A stretch of 64,000 nucleotides of DNA from Bryoerythrophyllum caledonicum (taxonomy: Eukaryota > Streptophyta > Bryopsida > Pottiales > Pottiaceae): contig OZ020524.1 in NCBI GenBank assembly GCA_963971425.1, forward strand, positions 18,603,845 to 18,667,844. The letters run 5' to 3'. The translations under genes and the position numbers were made by a program. Each line of letters opens with the position of its first letter. The stretch's first letter is position 1. Of the stretch, positions 10,838 through 22,529 are shown one piece after another. The notes beneath the pieces are model-generated. The model made no database searches, was not told the DNA's origin, and saw only the letters and a program-made list of their open reading frames with translations.

Positions 10838-12253
10838 ATGGCGTCGGTGAGCGGTCGGCTAGCAGTCTCTCGCGGAGCGCGGCGAAGGGACGGTCACTCG
10901 CTCGCGTCGTCTCTTGTTGCGTGTCCTCGAGCGGTAGCGGAGTCTGTTGCGCTAGGGCGACAATCGTTTCTCGGATGCACGCAGAGTCTGCAGTGCACGA
11001 GTTTCACTCCCGTGCGGAGCACCAAGCGTCTGGTGACGACGGCGGTGATAAAGCGGAAGAAGGATTTTAAGCTGGACTCCGTGATTCAGAGAGAGAAGAA
11101 GCTGAAGCGCGTGCTCAAGATCAAGGAGATTCTCGTGAAGGAGCCCGGGCAGGTGATGTCGCTGCGGGAGTTAGGCAAGCATAGGCGGCACTTAGGGTTA
11201 ACAGGGAAGAAGAGGATCATCGCGTTACTGAACAAGTTTCCCGCGGTGTTCGAAGTCTACGAAGAAGGATCCCATTTTATGTGCTTCCGCTTCACGCCAC
11301 AGGCTAAGAAGCAGTATCGGGCGGAGATGAAGTTGAAGAAGGAGATGGAGGATGTGGCCGTGACGAAGTTGCGGAAGCTTCTTATGATGTCGATTGACAA
11401 TAGCATCGCGCTCCAGAATATTAAGCATATCAGACGCGAGCTCGGCTTGCCGGATGACTTCGCAACGTCGGACTTCTTGCCGAGGCATAGCCAGTACTTC
11501 AAGATTGGCACCTGCGCCCTCGGTCCGCTCCTGATCCTCCAGGAGTGGGATCCAGCGCTCGCCGTCACGGCTCTGGAGAGAGCTGCGGAGGAGAAAGTGA
11601 AGGCGCGACAAGAGCTGGAGGCGGAGCTCGCACAAAGCTTAGGCGAGGAGGTTGAGAAAGAGGAGTCTATCCTCGACCGAACTCCGCGGTTTACGAAGAA
11701 GAGCCTCAACTTGCCCAAGGGGCAACAGGTGAAGAAGAAGGACCGGGAGAAGCTGCTTAAGTTCCAGGAGGTGCCTGCAATCTCGCCATATGGGGACAAG
11801 TCCGAGCTCAACCCGGCCTCACCTGAAGCCGAGAAGGCGGCCGTCTTGGTTGTGCACGAACTCTTGAGCTTGACGTCGGAGAAGCGGATACTTGTGGATC
11901 ATCTGACGCACTTCCGGCGCGACTTCAAATTCTCCCAGCGGATCAGGTCGATGCTCATCCGCCACCCGGAGTACTTCTATGTTTCCTTGAAGGGAACTCG
12001 TGACAGTGTGTTCCTGAGGGAAGCGTATGTGGATTCGGAGCTCAAGGAGAAGGATCCCCTGGTGCTGCTCAAGGAGCGCATGGCTGAATTGGTTGCGCAA
12101 GGAAGGCTGGACGAGAAGCTGGATGAGGTTAGCGATGGCGATGATGATGATGATGATGAGGACGATGACGAGTGGGATGATGAGGAAGACGACGATAAGA
12201 GTGCTCAGATGCAGAGAGTGAAGGTGCCGAGTGCGCCCAGGGAAATCTGGTAA
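10838..12253 (+). CDS. PORR-domain organellar RNA-binding protein (WTF1-like), intronless
   Basis: A 471-residue protein starting MASVSGRLAVSRGARRR. PORR (plant organelle RNA recognition) proteins bind group II introns and help splice them in chloroplasts or mitochondria; maize WTF1 is the founder. Residues 1 to about 60 are Arg/Ser-rich and look like an organelle transit peptide. The PORR domain runs from about residue 70 (KKDFKLDSVIQREKKLK) through KIKEILVKEPGQ, the MSLRELGKHRRHLGLTG helix, LLNKFPAVFEVYEEG, a helical middle, and ends with LTHFRRDFKFSQRI, MLIRHPEYFYVSLKGTRDSVFLREAY. These are hallmark family stretches. The C-terminus carries a long Asp/Glu run (about 428-455), common in such proteins. 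The first ATG after an upstream in-frame GTG was chosen as the start. Plastid versus mitochondrial targeting is undecided. Confidence 0.93.
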   Translation: MASVSGRLAVSRGARRRDGHSLASSLVACPRAVAESVALGRQSFLGCTQSLQCTSFTPVRSTKRLVTTAVIKRKKDFKLDSVIQREKKLKRVLKIKEILVKEPGQVMSLRELGKHRRHLGLTGKKRIIALLNKFPAVFEVYEEGSHFMCFRFTPQAKKQYRAEMKLKKEMEDVAVTKLRKLLMMSIDNSIALQNIKHIRRELGLPDDFATSDFLPRHSQYFKIGTCALGPLLILQEWDPALAVTALERAAEEKVKARQELEAELAQSLGEEVEKEESILDRTPRFTKKSLNLPKGQQVKKKDREKLLKFQEVPAISPYGDKSELNPASPEAEKAAVLVVHELLSLTSEKRILVDHLTHFRRDFKFSQRIRSMLIRHPEYFYVSLKGTRDSVFLREAYVDSELKEKDPLVLLKERMAELVAQGRLDEKLDEVSDGDDDDDDEDDDEWDDEEDDDKSAQMQRVKVPSAPREIW

Positions 12254-13498
12254 GCCTATGCAATGATCTCTCAGGTTAGTTTAGTTTTAAGATACGGGAA
12301 GAGTCCTTATTTATGTTGGCTTTTGTCCAACGTCATTCATACACATTTTAGTTTATGAGATCCTTTCCACTTTGGAGCATTTGAGTATTGTATCATAGTT
12401 CTTTCAATATTGGAAATCAGTAGTTCCGAGATGCACATTTAGCAGTCGTGTGTATGTACTGTACTACATGTTTCCAGCTGTTGAGGTTTGTTCTGGACTA
12501 GGAGTAGGATGAGGTTTGTTGCTAGGGTTCTTTATGCATCTGCTTTGTAGTTGTAACGTTGTGAACATTCTCTGCTGTGTTACGAGGTGTGGCTGAATGT
12601 CGTCGATTTCTTTTCGTCTCTGAATATGTGGATTGTGTAACTCGAGGAGAGGAAATTGGATAGTGATGAGTCCACCGGAAATGCAAATAGTCAAATTTGA
12701 TGTGTAATCACGTAGCAGCTCTAACATGATTTTGATGATACGTTTCAAAGGTGATTTGGATTGAAAGAAACTTAGTCATGAGCTGTACAGTTTTCTGTAC
12801 TGGGACTACAGGTAGTGAGAGTATGACAGATGAGGTATGCTTAGGGTTTTTAATGCATCTGCCTTGTAATTGTAACGTTGTGAACATTCTCTGCTATGTT
12901 ACAAGGTTTGTTGCTGGATGTCGTTGGTTTATAGTTGAATACATGGAAATTTTATCGTGATGAGACTACCGGAAATGCAATGAGTCAAATATGATGTAGC
13001 AGCTCTAACATGTTTTTTGATGATACGTTTTAAAGGTGATTTGGATTGAAAAAAATCCTAGCCATGAACGATTTGAAGGTGTACAGTTTCTTCTACTGGG
13101 ACTACTGGGAGTGTGAGAATGGTAGATGAGGTTTGTTTGGAACCTGAACTGTGTCTGTCTGGAAACTCAGTGGATAGTAGTACGCCACCTAGAATAATTA
13201 TTGTTGCGTGGCGGATTACACCATGTGCCTGAGCTGCGACGAATAGTGTAGGCGCACAAGAACCCGGCATGAGGAGCCACTTGAAGTACCTGCACCTACC
13301 CGATTGTACTGCAAGTGGAGACGCAACCGCATTCAATTTCCTACAGACTTGTGCCTATTGAGAGGCCGTCCCTCTCAACCACATTGGCAGGACAGGGTAG
13401 ATTTATCACAGGGATAAATGCAGGTTTGCATGTTGCAAACACGCAGCTTCTAATTCTGTCGTCCATTTTGGGTGAGAGACCCACATGAGGGATCGGCT
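12254..13498. other. PORR 3' region and intergenic spacer
   Basis: Non-coding stretch holding the PORR 3' UTR, a tandem duplication (12510-13126) and, from about 13300, the leader of the glycine-rich protein gene. Nothing else is recognised. Confidence 0.5.
12510..13126 (+). repeat. Tandem duplication of about 300-320 bp downstream of the PORR gene
   Basis: Copy 1 (12510-12830) and copy 2 (12831-13126) share TGAGGT at the start, GCATCTGC, GTAACGTTGTGAACATTCTC, ACCGGAAATGCAA, CAGCTCTAACATG, GATGATACGTTT and GGTGATTTGGATTGAAA, in the same order. A partial third start (TGAGGTTTGTTTGG at 13127) follows. The copies have diverged by about a tenth and by small deletions, so the duplication is not recent. 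Confidence 0.85.
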
Positions 13499-15770
13499 AT
13501 GGCGGCATCTCAAAGCTGGCTTCTGGCCATTTTAGTGGTAGCATCAACCTGCTTGGCAGCCGATGGAAGAGTACCTGTGTTCAGTGACTCTACAAGATCT
13601 GATGGTGGAGCTAAACATGAGCGACGAAGCTTGTTGGAGCCTGAGCACGAGAAGCCGTCACAAGTCGACGTAGCAGATGCTGTGAGTGCAGAGCGACGTC
13701 TGGAGGACACAAATGGCGAAAATCTTCATGGAGAGGTCAGTACAGAAATTATCTATGAAGCTCTCAGAAAATATTCGATAAATGAAATCAAGCTTAAAGT
13801 TCCAGAAAAGCTCGCTTTCTTACATCAATCTGATTCAACTCGTCGAAAGTTTATCACTTCGAGGATCCTTCTCGCACTGGAAACAGTCTGAAGATCGGAA
13901 ACATGGTCAGAATTGCTCCAGAAATCATAGCAGTGAATTTGAATTCATGATGTATTCCTGAACGGGATTAGCTAGCGAGTGCAAATCCCAATTTGGTAGA
14001 ATGTGAGAGATTGAAAGTTTGATTCAATATTCTTATGTCTCTAACAGCATTGTATCACAAGTCAGCGAAGCCGTGAGGTATCTCGGGAGTGGTTGAGTGA
14101 TCCCTCCTTCGGTAGTTCATTGTTTGGTGGACACTAAAAGCTTTGGAATATCAGTGTGTCAAACTCTCATACAACAGACTCTCGGTTGCTCTGTTTACAG
14201 GTGACGGCCTTGACCAACAAACCCCGGGGAAATCATAGGCCATGTCCTGGCCGCGGTGGGAATGGCCAACCAGGAGGACGATATTCGGGAGGCAATGGAG
14301 GCAATGGAGGCGGATGTGGAGGGGGCCGAGGTGGACGAGGTGGCGGCGGAGCCTCCGGAGGTGGTGGAGGTGGAGGAGGCGGAGGAGATGATGGTGGAAG
14401 CGGCGGGGATGGAGGCGATGGTGGAGGTACAATCCTCAACTTCTTTCTCCTAAAGCTGCAATTTCTTGTCTAGAAGTTCATGATCACGTAATCGTTGTGG
14501 CTTACCTTGTTATGCATTCTGTATATTAATCATACAGGAGGAGGTGGTGGTGGCGGTGGCGGTGGAGGAGACGCCAAAAAAGCAACAGCCACCCACGAAA
14601 CAGAAAAGGAGAAACCTTTTGATGACAAGAACCATAATCACCACCAAGCAGCAGCTTCAGATCATAGCAGCTCCCCTCATGCCCAAGCAGCAGCATCGTC
14701 AGTTTCAAAGCTCATGGAAACTAATCACTACGGTAAAATCGTCTCTCTACAAATTGCATCTACTTAATCTCCTAACTAGATTTTTTTTTTCAAGGTCTAA
14801 AAAAAACAAGTGACACCCTGTGAAGCCGAACCTAGACGCGATACCTTGGCCCGGATCTTGGACATGGTATCGCGCCAGCCCAGGGTATCGCTCCGGGATT
14901 GCCCTTGCCCTGTTGGACACTAGTAATAAAATAGACACAATTGATTACATATTTTGTTTTTCGCCCATATCATTTTCCAACTTTAGAATCTATTTTGGCC
15001 GGTATTTCTCCCAGCCAACCTCCACAAACGCTAACACTTCAAACAAACATTGTAGATACTTTACAACATGATAATTGCAGAGAATTCACTTTTTTGTTAC
15101 AATATGATATGAAGATTTTGGAGCCCATGCAAGGTATAATTTGATCTCACAGTGAAGTGAAACTCGACGTTGAGATCCTCCAGATGATGGTGATGGGAAC
15201 CATGAGGACCCCGACGGCATCTGGAAGACACGGGGTGGGAACATGAACGGTGGGAACGAGGATGAGAACGGAGGCTTCGATGATAGTCATCCCAGTGATG
15301 ACGATCGTCCGGGAGATTTCCGGAATGGACCGAACGGTCGATGGGGGAATGGTCCGTATGGAGGAGGGCCGTATGGGGGCGGACCGTATGGGAGAGGGCC
15401 ATACGGAGGGGGACCATGGGGGGGAGGTCCTAGAGGGCCCGGCGGGCCGTGGGGTGGAGGCCCTCAAGGGCCCGGAGGACCTAACAATCCTCCATCAGGT
15501 GGTGGTGGAGGTGGAGGCGGTGGAGGCGGTGGAGGAGGTGGAGGAGGTGGAGGAGGTGGAGGAGGTGGTGGAGGTGGTGGAGGTGGTGGAGGTGGAGGAG
15601 GTGGAGGTGGCGGCGGAGGTGGCGGCGGTGGTGGTGGAGGAGGTAGAAGGAATAGAGGGGTTGGAGGTGGAGGTGGAGGTGGTGGTGGAGGTAGTGGAAT
15701 TTGTGTGGGGTTTTGTCCTGGTGTTGGAAGTGGTGGTGGTGGTGGTGGTGGTGGTGGTGGCGGAAATTGA
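13499..15770 (+). CDS. Secreted glycine-rich protein (4 exons)
   Basis: Exons 13499-13735, 14201-14426, 14538-14732 and 15184-15770 join in phase (GT/AG) into about 414 residues. Residues 1-21 (MAASQSWLLAILVVASTCLA) are a clear signal peptide. Next come an acidic/basic segment, a first Gly-rich block with CGGGRGGRGGGG, an Asp/Gly/Ser block, a His/Ala-rich segment (NHNHHQAAASDHSSS), an Asp/Asn-rich segment, a run of PYGGG repeats (about residues 245-275), then nearly a hundred glycines broken only by GRRNRGVG and GICVGFCPGVGS. Such proteins are usually extracellular, structural wall components; that role is inferred from the signal peptide and composition. The paired Cys in the final block could crosslink. 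Poly-Gly is encoded by a GGW microsatellite that is likely length-variable. The exon chain is my model; other splice choices in the Gly tract are possible. Confidence 0.72.
15485..15770 (+). repeat. GGT/GGA/GGC microsatellite encoding polyglycine
   Basis: A nearly pure GGN trinucleotide array (mostly GGT and GGA) fills most of the last exon of the glycine-rich gene. Interspersed synonymous units suggest repeated expansion while keeping the glycine frame. Confidence 0.9.
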
Positions 15771-17304
15771 CAATATTCTAGTAATTTTCTCTTGGTTATG
15801 TTTATATAGTATTCATTTCATTTGTTTAATAGGTTTATTATTGTTAAATTATAACTACTGGTTTTTTTATAACCGGTATGCCAAGGTGAACACTAGTCTT
15901 TATGAATGTTTTTATCAACCTTGACTCATTTTTTGTATAGCATGTTGTAAGAAGACAATTATTGAGTGGCATCAAACTAAATGTGTGATTTATTAAAATC
16001 AACAATTTGACAAAAGTTTTGATTTACTTTTTTATTCATATTCTTTTGTCACTTTTGTTCTAAAAAATGTATGATTTGGTTTTAAATATTAGGATATGTA
16101 CCAAAAAAATTATGGATAAATACCCAAACACCTAGAAAATGTAGATACATTATTTCTAATCCCACTTCTATACCAATTTTTGAATGATATTTATTTACGA
16201 TGTTTATTGATGAGATAAAATATTTTTTACCGTTTAAAAATGCTACTCATGTTTTAATTGAGTATTTTTAATCTCAATATCATTGATATACCAATTTGCA
16301 TATGGTATGGAGATTGGAATTGTAAAACAATATGTTCACATATTTGAATTATATATTGATTGAAGTTTTAAACACATGAATATGAATCAAGTACTATGTT
16401 TTGTAAATCTTATACTCGTTACAAAAATTCAATTGTCATGAATAACTTATTTTTTTCATAACAATAGCCTGATGCAATGGTTATACTTGGATAAAAGTTC
16501 AAATTGCAATAAATTATATAATTTTATGTATTTTTCAAATTTTCAAATTAGAATGGAAACTAGACTTCATAGGCTTCATTTCAGTGGTTGAACTCGAATC
16601 CAAAAATTATCATTTTAATGAGTGGAATTTTAGATTTAGAGCAAATTTAGCTAGATGTTTCTAAAATTCACTTAGACATCGAGATCCATGTCACATACAT
16701 TTTCTTCAATAAAACATGAAAAATAAAACATAAGGCATGATTAAAAAACAAGGTAAAAGATAAAACATTATTATGTAGTGCTTTGACATTCAAAGAACTC
16801 TCCAAAAAAGGAATTGGATGAAAAATGATCATTTACATCAGTTATCATCCTTAAAATGTCATTCAAAGAGCAAATTTTGGCTGCTTTGACATTCCAAGGT
16901 AAACATGATGGTGCTGAATTTAGACCTTACATAATGCAAAAATCAATACTAAGTGTAGTCAAAGTCTCATGATTCGCCCAACACATGAAGGAAATGAACT
17001 GTTTTTTCTACTTCAAACACAATAATCATTCAAACAATGGACTTAATCTTATGAAATTTTGTGAGTACGTTTCTAATAAATTGAGATCCTAGAATTAATA
17101 TTGTTGTGTAAAAAAGGTCGATAAACACAACAGATTGAGAGTTCCAACTAACATCAAATAAACAAAAAACATACAGGCACACGCAAGTATGCGTAGCACA
17201 CCTTTAAGGAGAATCAACAAGTGCAAATATAGAATAGGAAGTATGATGTCTTTATTAATCAAATAACATCACTGACAAGCAAAAACTATCACTATCACTC
17301 TTTA
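15771..17304. other. AT-rich intergenic DNA left of the MULE
   Basis: No ORF of note. The first few hundred bases hold the glycine-rich gene's 3' region. From about 16850 to 17300 the sequence resembles the left part of the dispersed repeat at 6480-7000 (shared TATGAAATTTTGTGAGTA at about 17050), interrupted by the MULE. Confidence 0.5.
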
Positions 17305-17315
17305 GACTCATTTAC
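17305..17315 (+). repeat. Left target-site duplication of the MULE
   Basis: The 11-mer GACTCATTTAC lies directly left of the element and again directly right of it (32768-32778). Duplications of 9-11 bp are typical of Mutator-like elements. Confidence 0.85.
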
Positions 17316-17322
17316 CAGGATT

Positions 17323-17350
17323 GCTATCTTGTGAGCGGTGAGCGGTGAGC
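17323..17350 (+). repeat. MULE left terminal inverted repeat (core)
   Basis: Begins GCTATCTTGTGAGCGGTGAG and pairs with 32734-32761 in inverse orientation, 27 of 28 positions matching. It includes the direct repeat GAGCGGT-GAGCGGT, which may be a transposase-binding motif. Six or so less conserved bases separate it from the target duplication. Confidence 0.88.
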
Positions 17351-17687
17351 ACTGAATTTTATTGTTTTTTTTCTCCAATTTTTTTACAAAATTTGAAAGC
17401 AACGCTTATGGCCATCTTGACATATGTAAAAAATCATGTAAAACTCTATAATATTTGGACATATTGAAGTCTAAATTGTTGACAACTTGATGGTCTTAGA
17501 GCAACAATTTTTCTTCAAAATGAAAGGGGCACTTATGGGTTTGGTATTTAGGTTAGGGTAACGAAACAGGTTTGAATTACTCATTGGTCGTATTTGTATT
17601 TATTTCATTGAGAATGGAACTCTCCCAATAATTGAAAAATTAAAAGGATTAATGGAAGGCCATATCCTTACAATACATAGATGATAT

Positions 17688-17762
17688 CCATATAATACCG
17701 GGGCAATATCCATATAATACCTAGGTGATATCCATATCATACCTAGACGATATCCGTGGTGT
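17688..17762 (+). repeat. MULE left subterminal repeat array
   Basis: Three or four copies of a motif like GATATCCATATAATACC with AGG/CGGGG linkers (GATATCC, ATATAATACC, CTAGG). In reverse complement it resembles the CCTAGG and GATACC elements of the right-end array at 32259-32390. Paired subterminal arrays suggest transposase-binding sites. Confidence 0.6.
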
Positions 17763-20700
17763 GGGAACCACCTTTAGTTGAGAATTTGACATACTTCAAT
17801 AAAAAGTGTTTAATACCGACGATTGCATATGGTAGGAAGCACGGAAACACGTTCATGTTGTGTAGCGTACTTTAAAAGACGTGGTAAATTCTCTAAATTA
17901 CTACAATTTCTTATGAATTTCATACAATACTCAGTTTTGTCTACATGTAATATACAACAATACCTTGGTTTATGGATGGATTGAATAATGGAATAGAGTT
18001 GTTCGGTAATGTGTTAAATCATTCCATGTGTTTTAATTAATATAAGATGGGACATCGACATACGCACAAAAAGACTCCAACAATTGCAAAGATAATATCA
18101 AACAAAAGCAAGCTCCATATAAAATTAAAAAAACAATCCAAATAGAGGAATCACAAATCCTCCGCCGAAAAGTCAACAAAGTCATCTTCGTCCAAACAAA
18201 GGGCACTACTTTCCGACCCACTACCATCAGCCTTATCGTCTACGAACTGCCTTGCGATGGACCTATGACGGGGTGCCCGAGGGACACCTGAAGGGGATGA
18301 TTGTGCTGCCATCGCATTTGCAACACCAACATCCCAAGGAGCCAAATCATATGTCCGCGGCGGACTATTAACCAACTTTGACAACCTTAACAACATCCCC
18401 GCCCGCATTGCTGATGGTGAAGCCATCAACGACCTCGACCAACTGCAAAAAACCAAAGCAATCGTGTTGTTAAAGTCAGAAATAAAATTACAAACTCTCT
18501 AAATCACACTGATGCAAAATTCACCAAGAAGTAGAGAATTTATTTAGAAGTTCTCTTGCGAGCCGTCTTCACCTGTGGCTCATCGTCATTGAGCTCCAAC
18601 GGGCGCTTAGGAGACTCCTCTTGCACCGCTAGTGCCATTGCTGACTCCACCTCCACCAATCTCGGAATCAAGGGTCGGAGGACCCCCTCAACCAAATCCG
18701 GGTCAAACTCCAATGCCAAGATGTGGCGCTTTAGAGCCTTGCAAGCCTTGATTGATGCCCCTTTACAAGATAAACAAAATAATTAGTACTAGAGTTGTAA
18801 CACAGTGAAGGATAATACAATTTGACGTAGGAAGAATACTTACAAGCAGATGCTGTCAATTAAAAAACTACGTCGTCCTCCTGGATGCAAAGGTCAATCA
18901 AAGCCTCCATGAGGTTTGTAGACTTCTCCCGCGCTCTCCACCATGGCTCTATGGTGGTCTTTCTCATCGTCAGCGTGTCCTATGTGATAAGATTGACCAA
19001 GTGACCATTCGAGGACAGCTGAATCCCTTCGCGAATCAGCTCCACCCTATCGTAGAAAGAAAAAGGGGTTGCTGACTCGGACTTCCTCACAAAACACTTC
19101 GCCATGAAGCACTTGTGAGTGTGCCCGGGCTGCCCATCGCGTGAGAGTGGCAAGCCATTAATGGCAAACCACTTTGTCTCCTCGACGAACTCTGCCCAAT
19201 CTGCCCAACCAAGAAGTTCATTGGAAATGAACTTCAAGTCCGGATAAAACACGATGAGCGGCGCTCCGTCACGAAGCAGCTCCATGGCCATCTCAAAACA
19301 ACGGTGAATGAAAGGAGATTCCTTCTTGCCTCTCTCGTTCAGCTGAGTTGGATGCTTGTTCCAACTGGGCACTTTAGTGCCACAATGAATCCCTCTAGCA
19401 CGTCTATGATCACCATGTCCACCAAACCAAGATCACAAGGATCTCCATGCAAGCTTCGGAGCCTAGAGCGAGCATACGCCTTCGCAAATTGGCGCAACTC
19501 GGTCCAAACCGGGGGGTAGTCAGCAACTTCGGAGGTATTGTCAAAGAGAGGCATGATGGAGAGGGCACTCTCACACATCACCGACACTCCAACAGAAGAA
19601 TCAACTTGTTCAATCAATGGGATCGTGTATATTGTCTACGAAGGCTTCGTAATGAATGTTGAGGGTCGGCTGCTAGCTGAGGGCGAAATTCCTTGCAACG
19701 GTGCGACCGCAGCAGGAATGGCAAGTGATGCACCCACCCCAAATTGAGCAATGAGCTTCTCGGGTCCCTCCCTCAACACCAACGCTACCAACTTTTTGTT
19801 CCTCTCCTTGACTTCCTTCTTCAATGTCTTGGCGGTCTCCTTCTCCACCTTGAGGGCTTCCTTCTCTGCCGCCTTCGCCGCCTTTGCAGCTGCTGCCTCT
19901 CTCTCCTTTGCAGATTACTCTACATCCAATTGCGCAGCCATTGAGGGGACCGATGGATGAAGCATCCTGTCATCACCATCTAAGATGGGTAAGGAGTCAT
20001 AGCGAGACCTTAGCTGCATCTCCTCGCCTGGCGTAGGATCAGAATCCTTCAGCTCCAAGAACCAACGGCACTGCTCCAAGTGGTGACGAGAGAAGCGTCG
20101 CAACTGTGCCTCCGTGAAGATGCATTGGACATCAGTGGAATCCGTCCACATATTCAAGCGAATCGGAAGTTGTTCGGGCTGCATGGCTCCCTTGGCAACA
20201 AGCTCTCTCCAGAAGTGGCGAAGCAACAAGCTCTCTCCAGAAGCAAGGCAAAAAACGCTTTGTCCCGGAGCCTAATGCACCACGATTCGATCCATACTTC
20301 AATCCCTTTCACGGGATTGGGAAGCCCTTCCGTCTGGATGACAAGATTGTCCTCCTAGACAATCTCCACAAATTTCTTCTCACATTCGTCTTCCAGCTGA
20401 AACCAACCAAACAACAAGTTTGTCAAAGAAAATATTAGCAATGAAAATCTACATTAACTAAAATCGGATGATATGGAAAACTTACGCCAGCCCAGAAGGC
20501 AGCTCGATCGATCCACCCCCGAAGACTTGTGTCCGAAGCTGGAGATTTTGGGAAGTGATACTCTTCCCTGCTCAACTTGCTCATGTTCCACCACTTGCAC
20601 CAGCGTGCCTTGAACTTTGATGGCACCTTAGCGGTACAAAAGAGTTGTAACTTCTCCGATGTCATCTCCGGCTTGAACTGGTAAATATCAAAATGGCGCA

Positions 20701-21861
20701 ACACCTAAACAAAAGACACACAAATTTTGTGTCAATTTGGTATACATTCAAATTAATATGGAAATAAAAAATATGAGAAACAATGAATAGGACTGTGGGC
20801 AGTAAGAAAACTTAAAAGATCAAACCTCTTTGAAGAAGTCTTCGCCATTGGCTGGATTGGCAACTGCCAATAGTCGATTGAAACTGGTTTGACACGAAAG
20901 CTTCTTCTTCTGCACCGCGTCCATGCACTTACTCACCAACTCAGCAGAACTCCCTTTGTGGTCCTCACCATTGCCAGTAACGAGAGTGTCCCTGTACTGT
21001 TAAATGCATTTCTCCTGAAGGACAATTAAATCACGCTGCAGTCACCAACTCATGAAGTATTAGATTTGAAGTATGAAAGTACAAGCAACTACATGGAGCA
21101 ATAGGCATGAATCAAGAGTATGTGTTAGTTGTTGAACCTCGAACATGAGCTGCAGAATAGCATCGTGCGCCATGTGATACCATTTTTTCTTCGTTGCCTT
21201 CCCCCATTCTGCAAGGCTGGCCTCGTAGTTAGACTCACTTCTCAGACTCTTGAGCTGGTTAAAGTCCAAAAATCCAAAATGTTGGATCCTCTTCAACTCA
21301 TGGGTAAGCTACTGACCAATATGATCCGTCTCCTTTTGCCTGAAGGACATGATACAGAATTCAGGTGAAACAGAAGCATGTATTTAATAATGATAATAAA
21401 TAACAGATGGAATTAAGGTAAAGTGCTTTCTTGTTCCAATTGGTCATCGCATTGAAGAGAATGTGTATGTTCTCCACAATGGGCTCAATGACAACCGCCC
21501 TCACCGGCACATGGAACTCGGAATGAAGACAGGATATCACCTCCATCCATGCAGTGTGGCGGTGATTCCCATCCTAGACGAAAAAGAACTTGTTGCGAAA
21601 CGGTGCTTACTCCAGTTGACTTGCAAGAAGAGCCTCAAACTTTCGGTCCTCCTCTTGCCACAACTCGGACCACAAAGCTCGAACATCTGATGACCATCCT
21701 TCTCCACCAACGAGAAGCTCCTCACTGTAATGTAAAAGCAAGGAGAGCCAGGTCGATACCCCATTACAAACTCCCCCTTAAGCTTCTTGACATCGCTCCG
21801 TAGCGGGACTCTAACATCCGACATTGAGAGCATGCGCCTGAGTGGGATGTGGGGTTCTCGA

Positions 21862-22112
21862 GCGTATAACACCATATTCATTATATTGGGAGATTTCCAG
21901 GACTTTGAAAGGTATGAATGGTTTTTCCAATAGAAATTGTTTGTGCACATTCAACTCGACTTGAGCTGAATAAGTACCCATATTGTACATACAGGACAAA
22001 TTTCATTGTGAAAATTCACTAAACATTTGCATGTTTAGGTCGACTTAAGCTTCATATAATATTTTGGGAGACTCCCAATCTCCCAATATAATGAATATGG
22101 TGTTGTATGCGC
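21862..22112. repeat. Inverted repeat with about 33-bp arms, inside the MULE
   Basis: The arm at 21862-21894 (containing ACACCATATTCATTATATTG) recurs inverted at 22078-22112 with about two differences. The inner part of the right side adds a small perfect palindrome TTGGGAGACTCCCAA. The 183-base centre is non-coding in part. It could be a MITE-like insertion or a local inverted duplication of the passenger-gene exon edge, since the left arm overlaps coding sequence of the minus-strand gene. Confidence 0.75.
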
Positions 22113-22529
22113 AAGTGGACTTCTGCAGGACGTCGTAAAAAGTCCCACAGGCCACGCAGGGACCTCCGTAATCCTAGCTTGGTCGTCTTCAACCCTAGAT
22201 CTTCCCCAAATTCCAAAACTCGAAGAACCATATTGTTACCATCACCCCTTGAGGAGGAGCCCATACGCACGTCTCTAGTCTACATCGATTTAACAGACTA
22301 TTAGAAACTCTTCCTCTCAAATCTATGAACATAGAGGTCATAGTTAGTATAGCTATCAAAACACAAGGATTCAAATTATGCATAACCCCACGCTTTCAAT
22401 GAATATGAACTATGCATGGAAAGGCAAGAATTAATGAGGACGTACTGGGTGCTATTTAGAAGAGCTAAGGTACGAGAAAGAAAAATGCACTTGCAACCAA
22501 ATTTATATAAGGAATGGGTATTTCCGAGT

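Noticed and set aside
14233-14439. Minus-strand proline-rich frame
   Set aside because: Antisense of the glycine-rich exon (GGN read as NCC); the plus strand has the signal peptide and splice sites.
15250-15924. Val/Glu-rich frame over the last glycine-rich exon
   Set aside because: Frame-shifted reading of the same GGN array; the in-phase exon chain supports the Gly frame.
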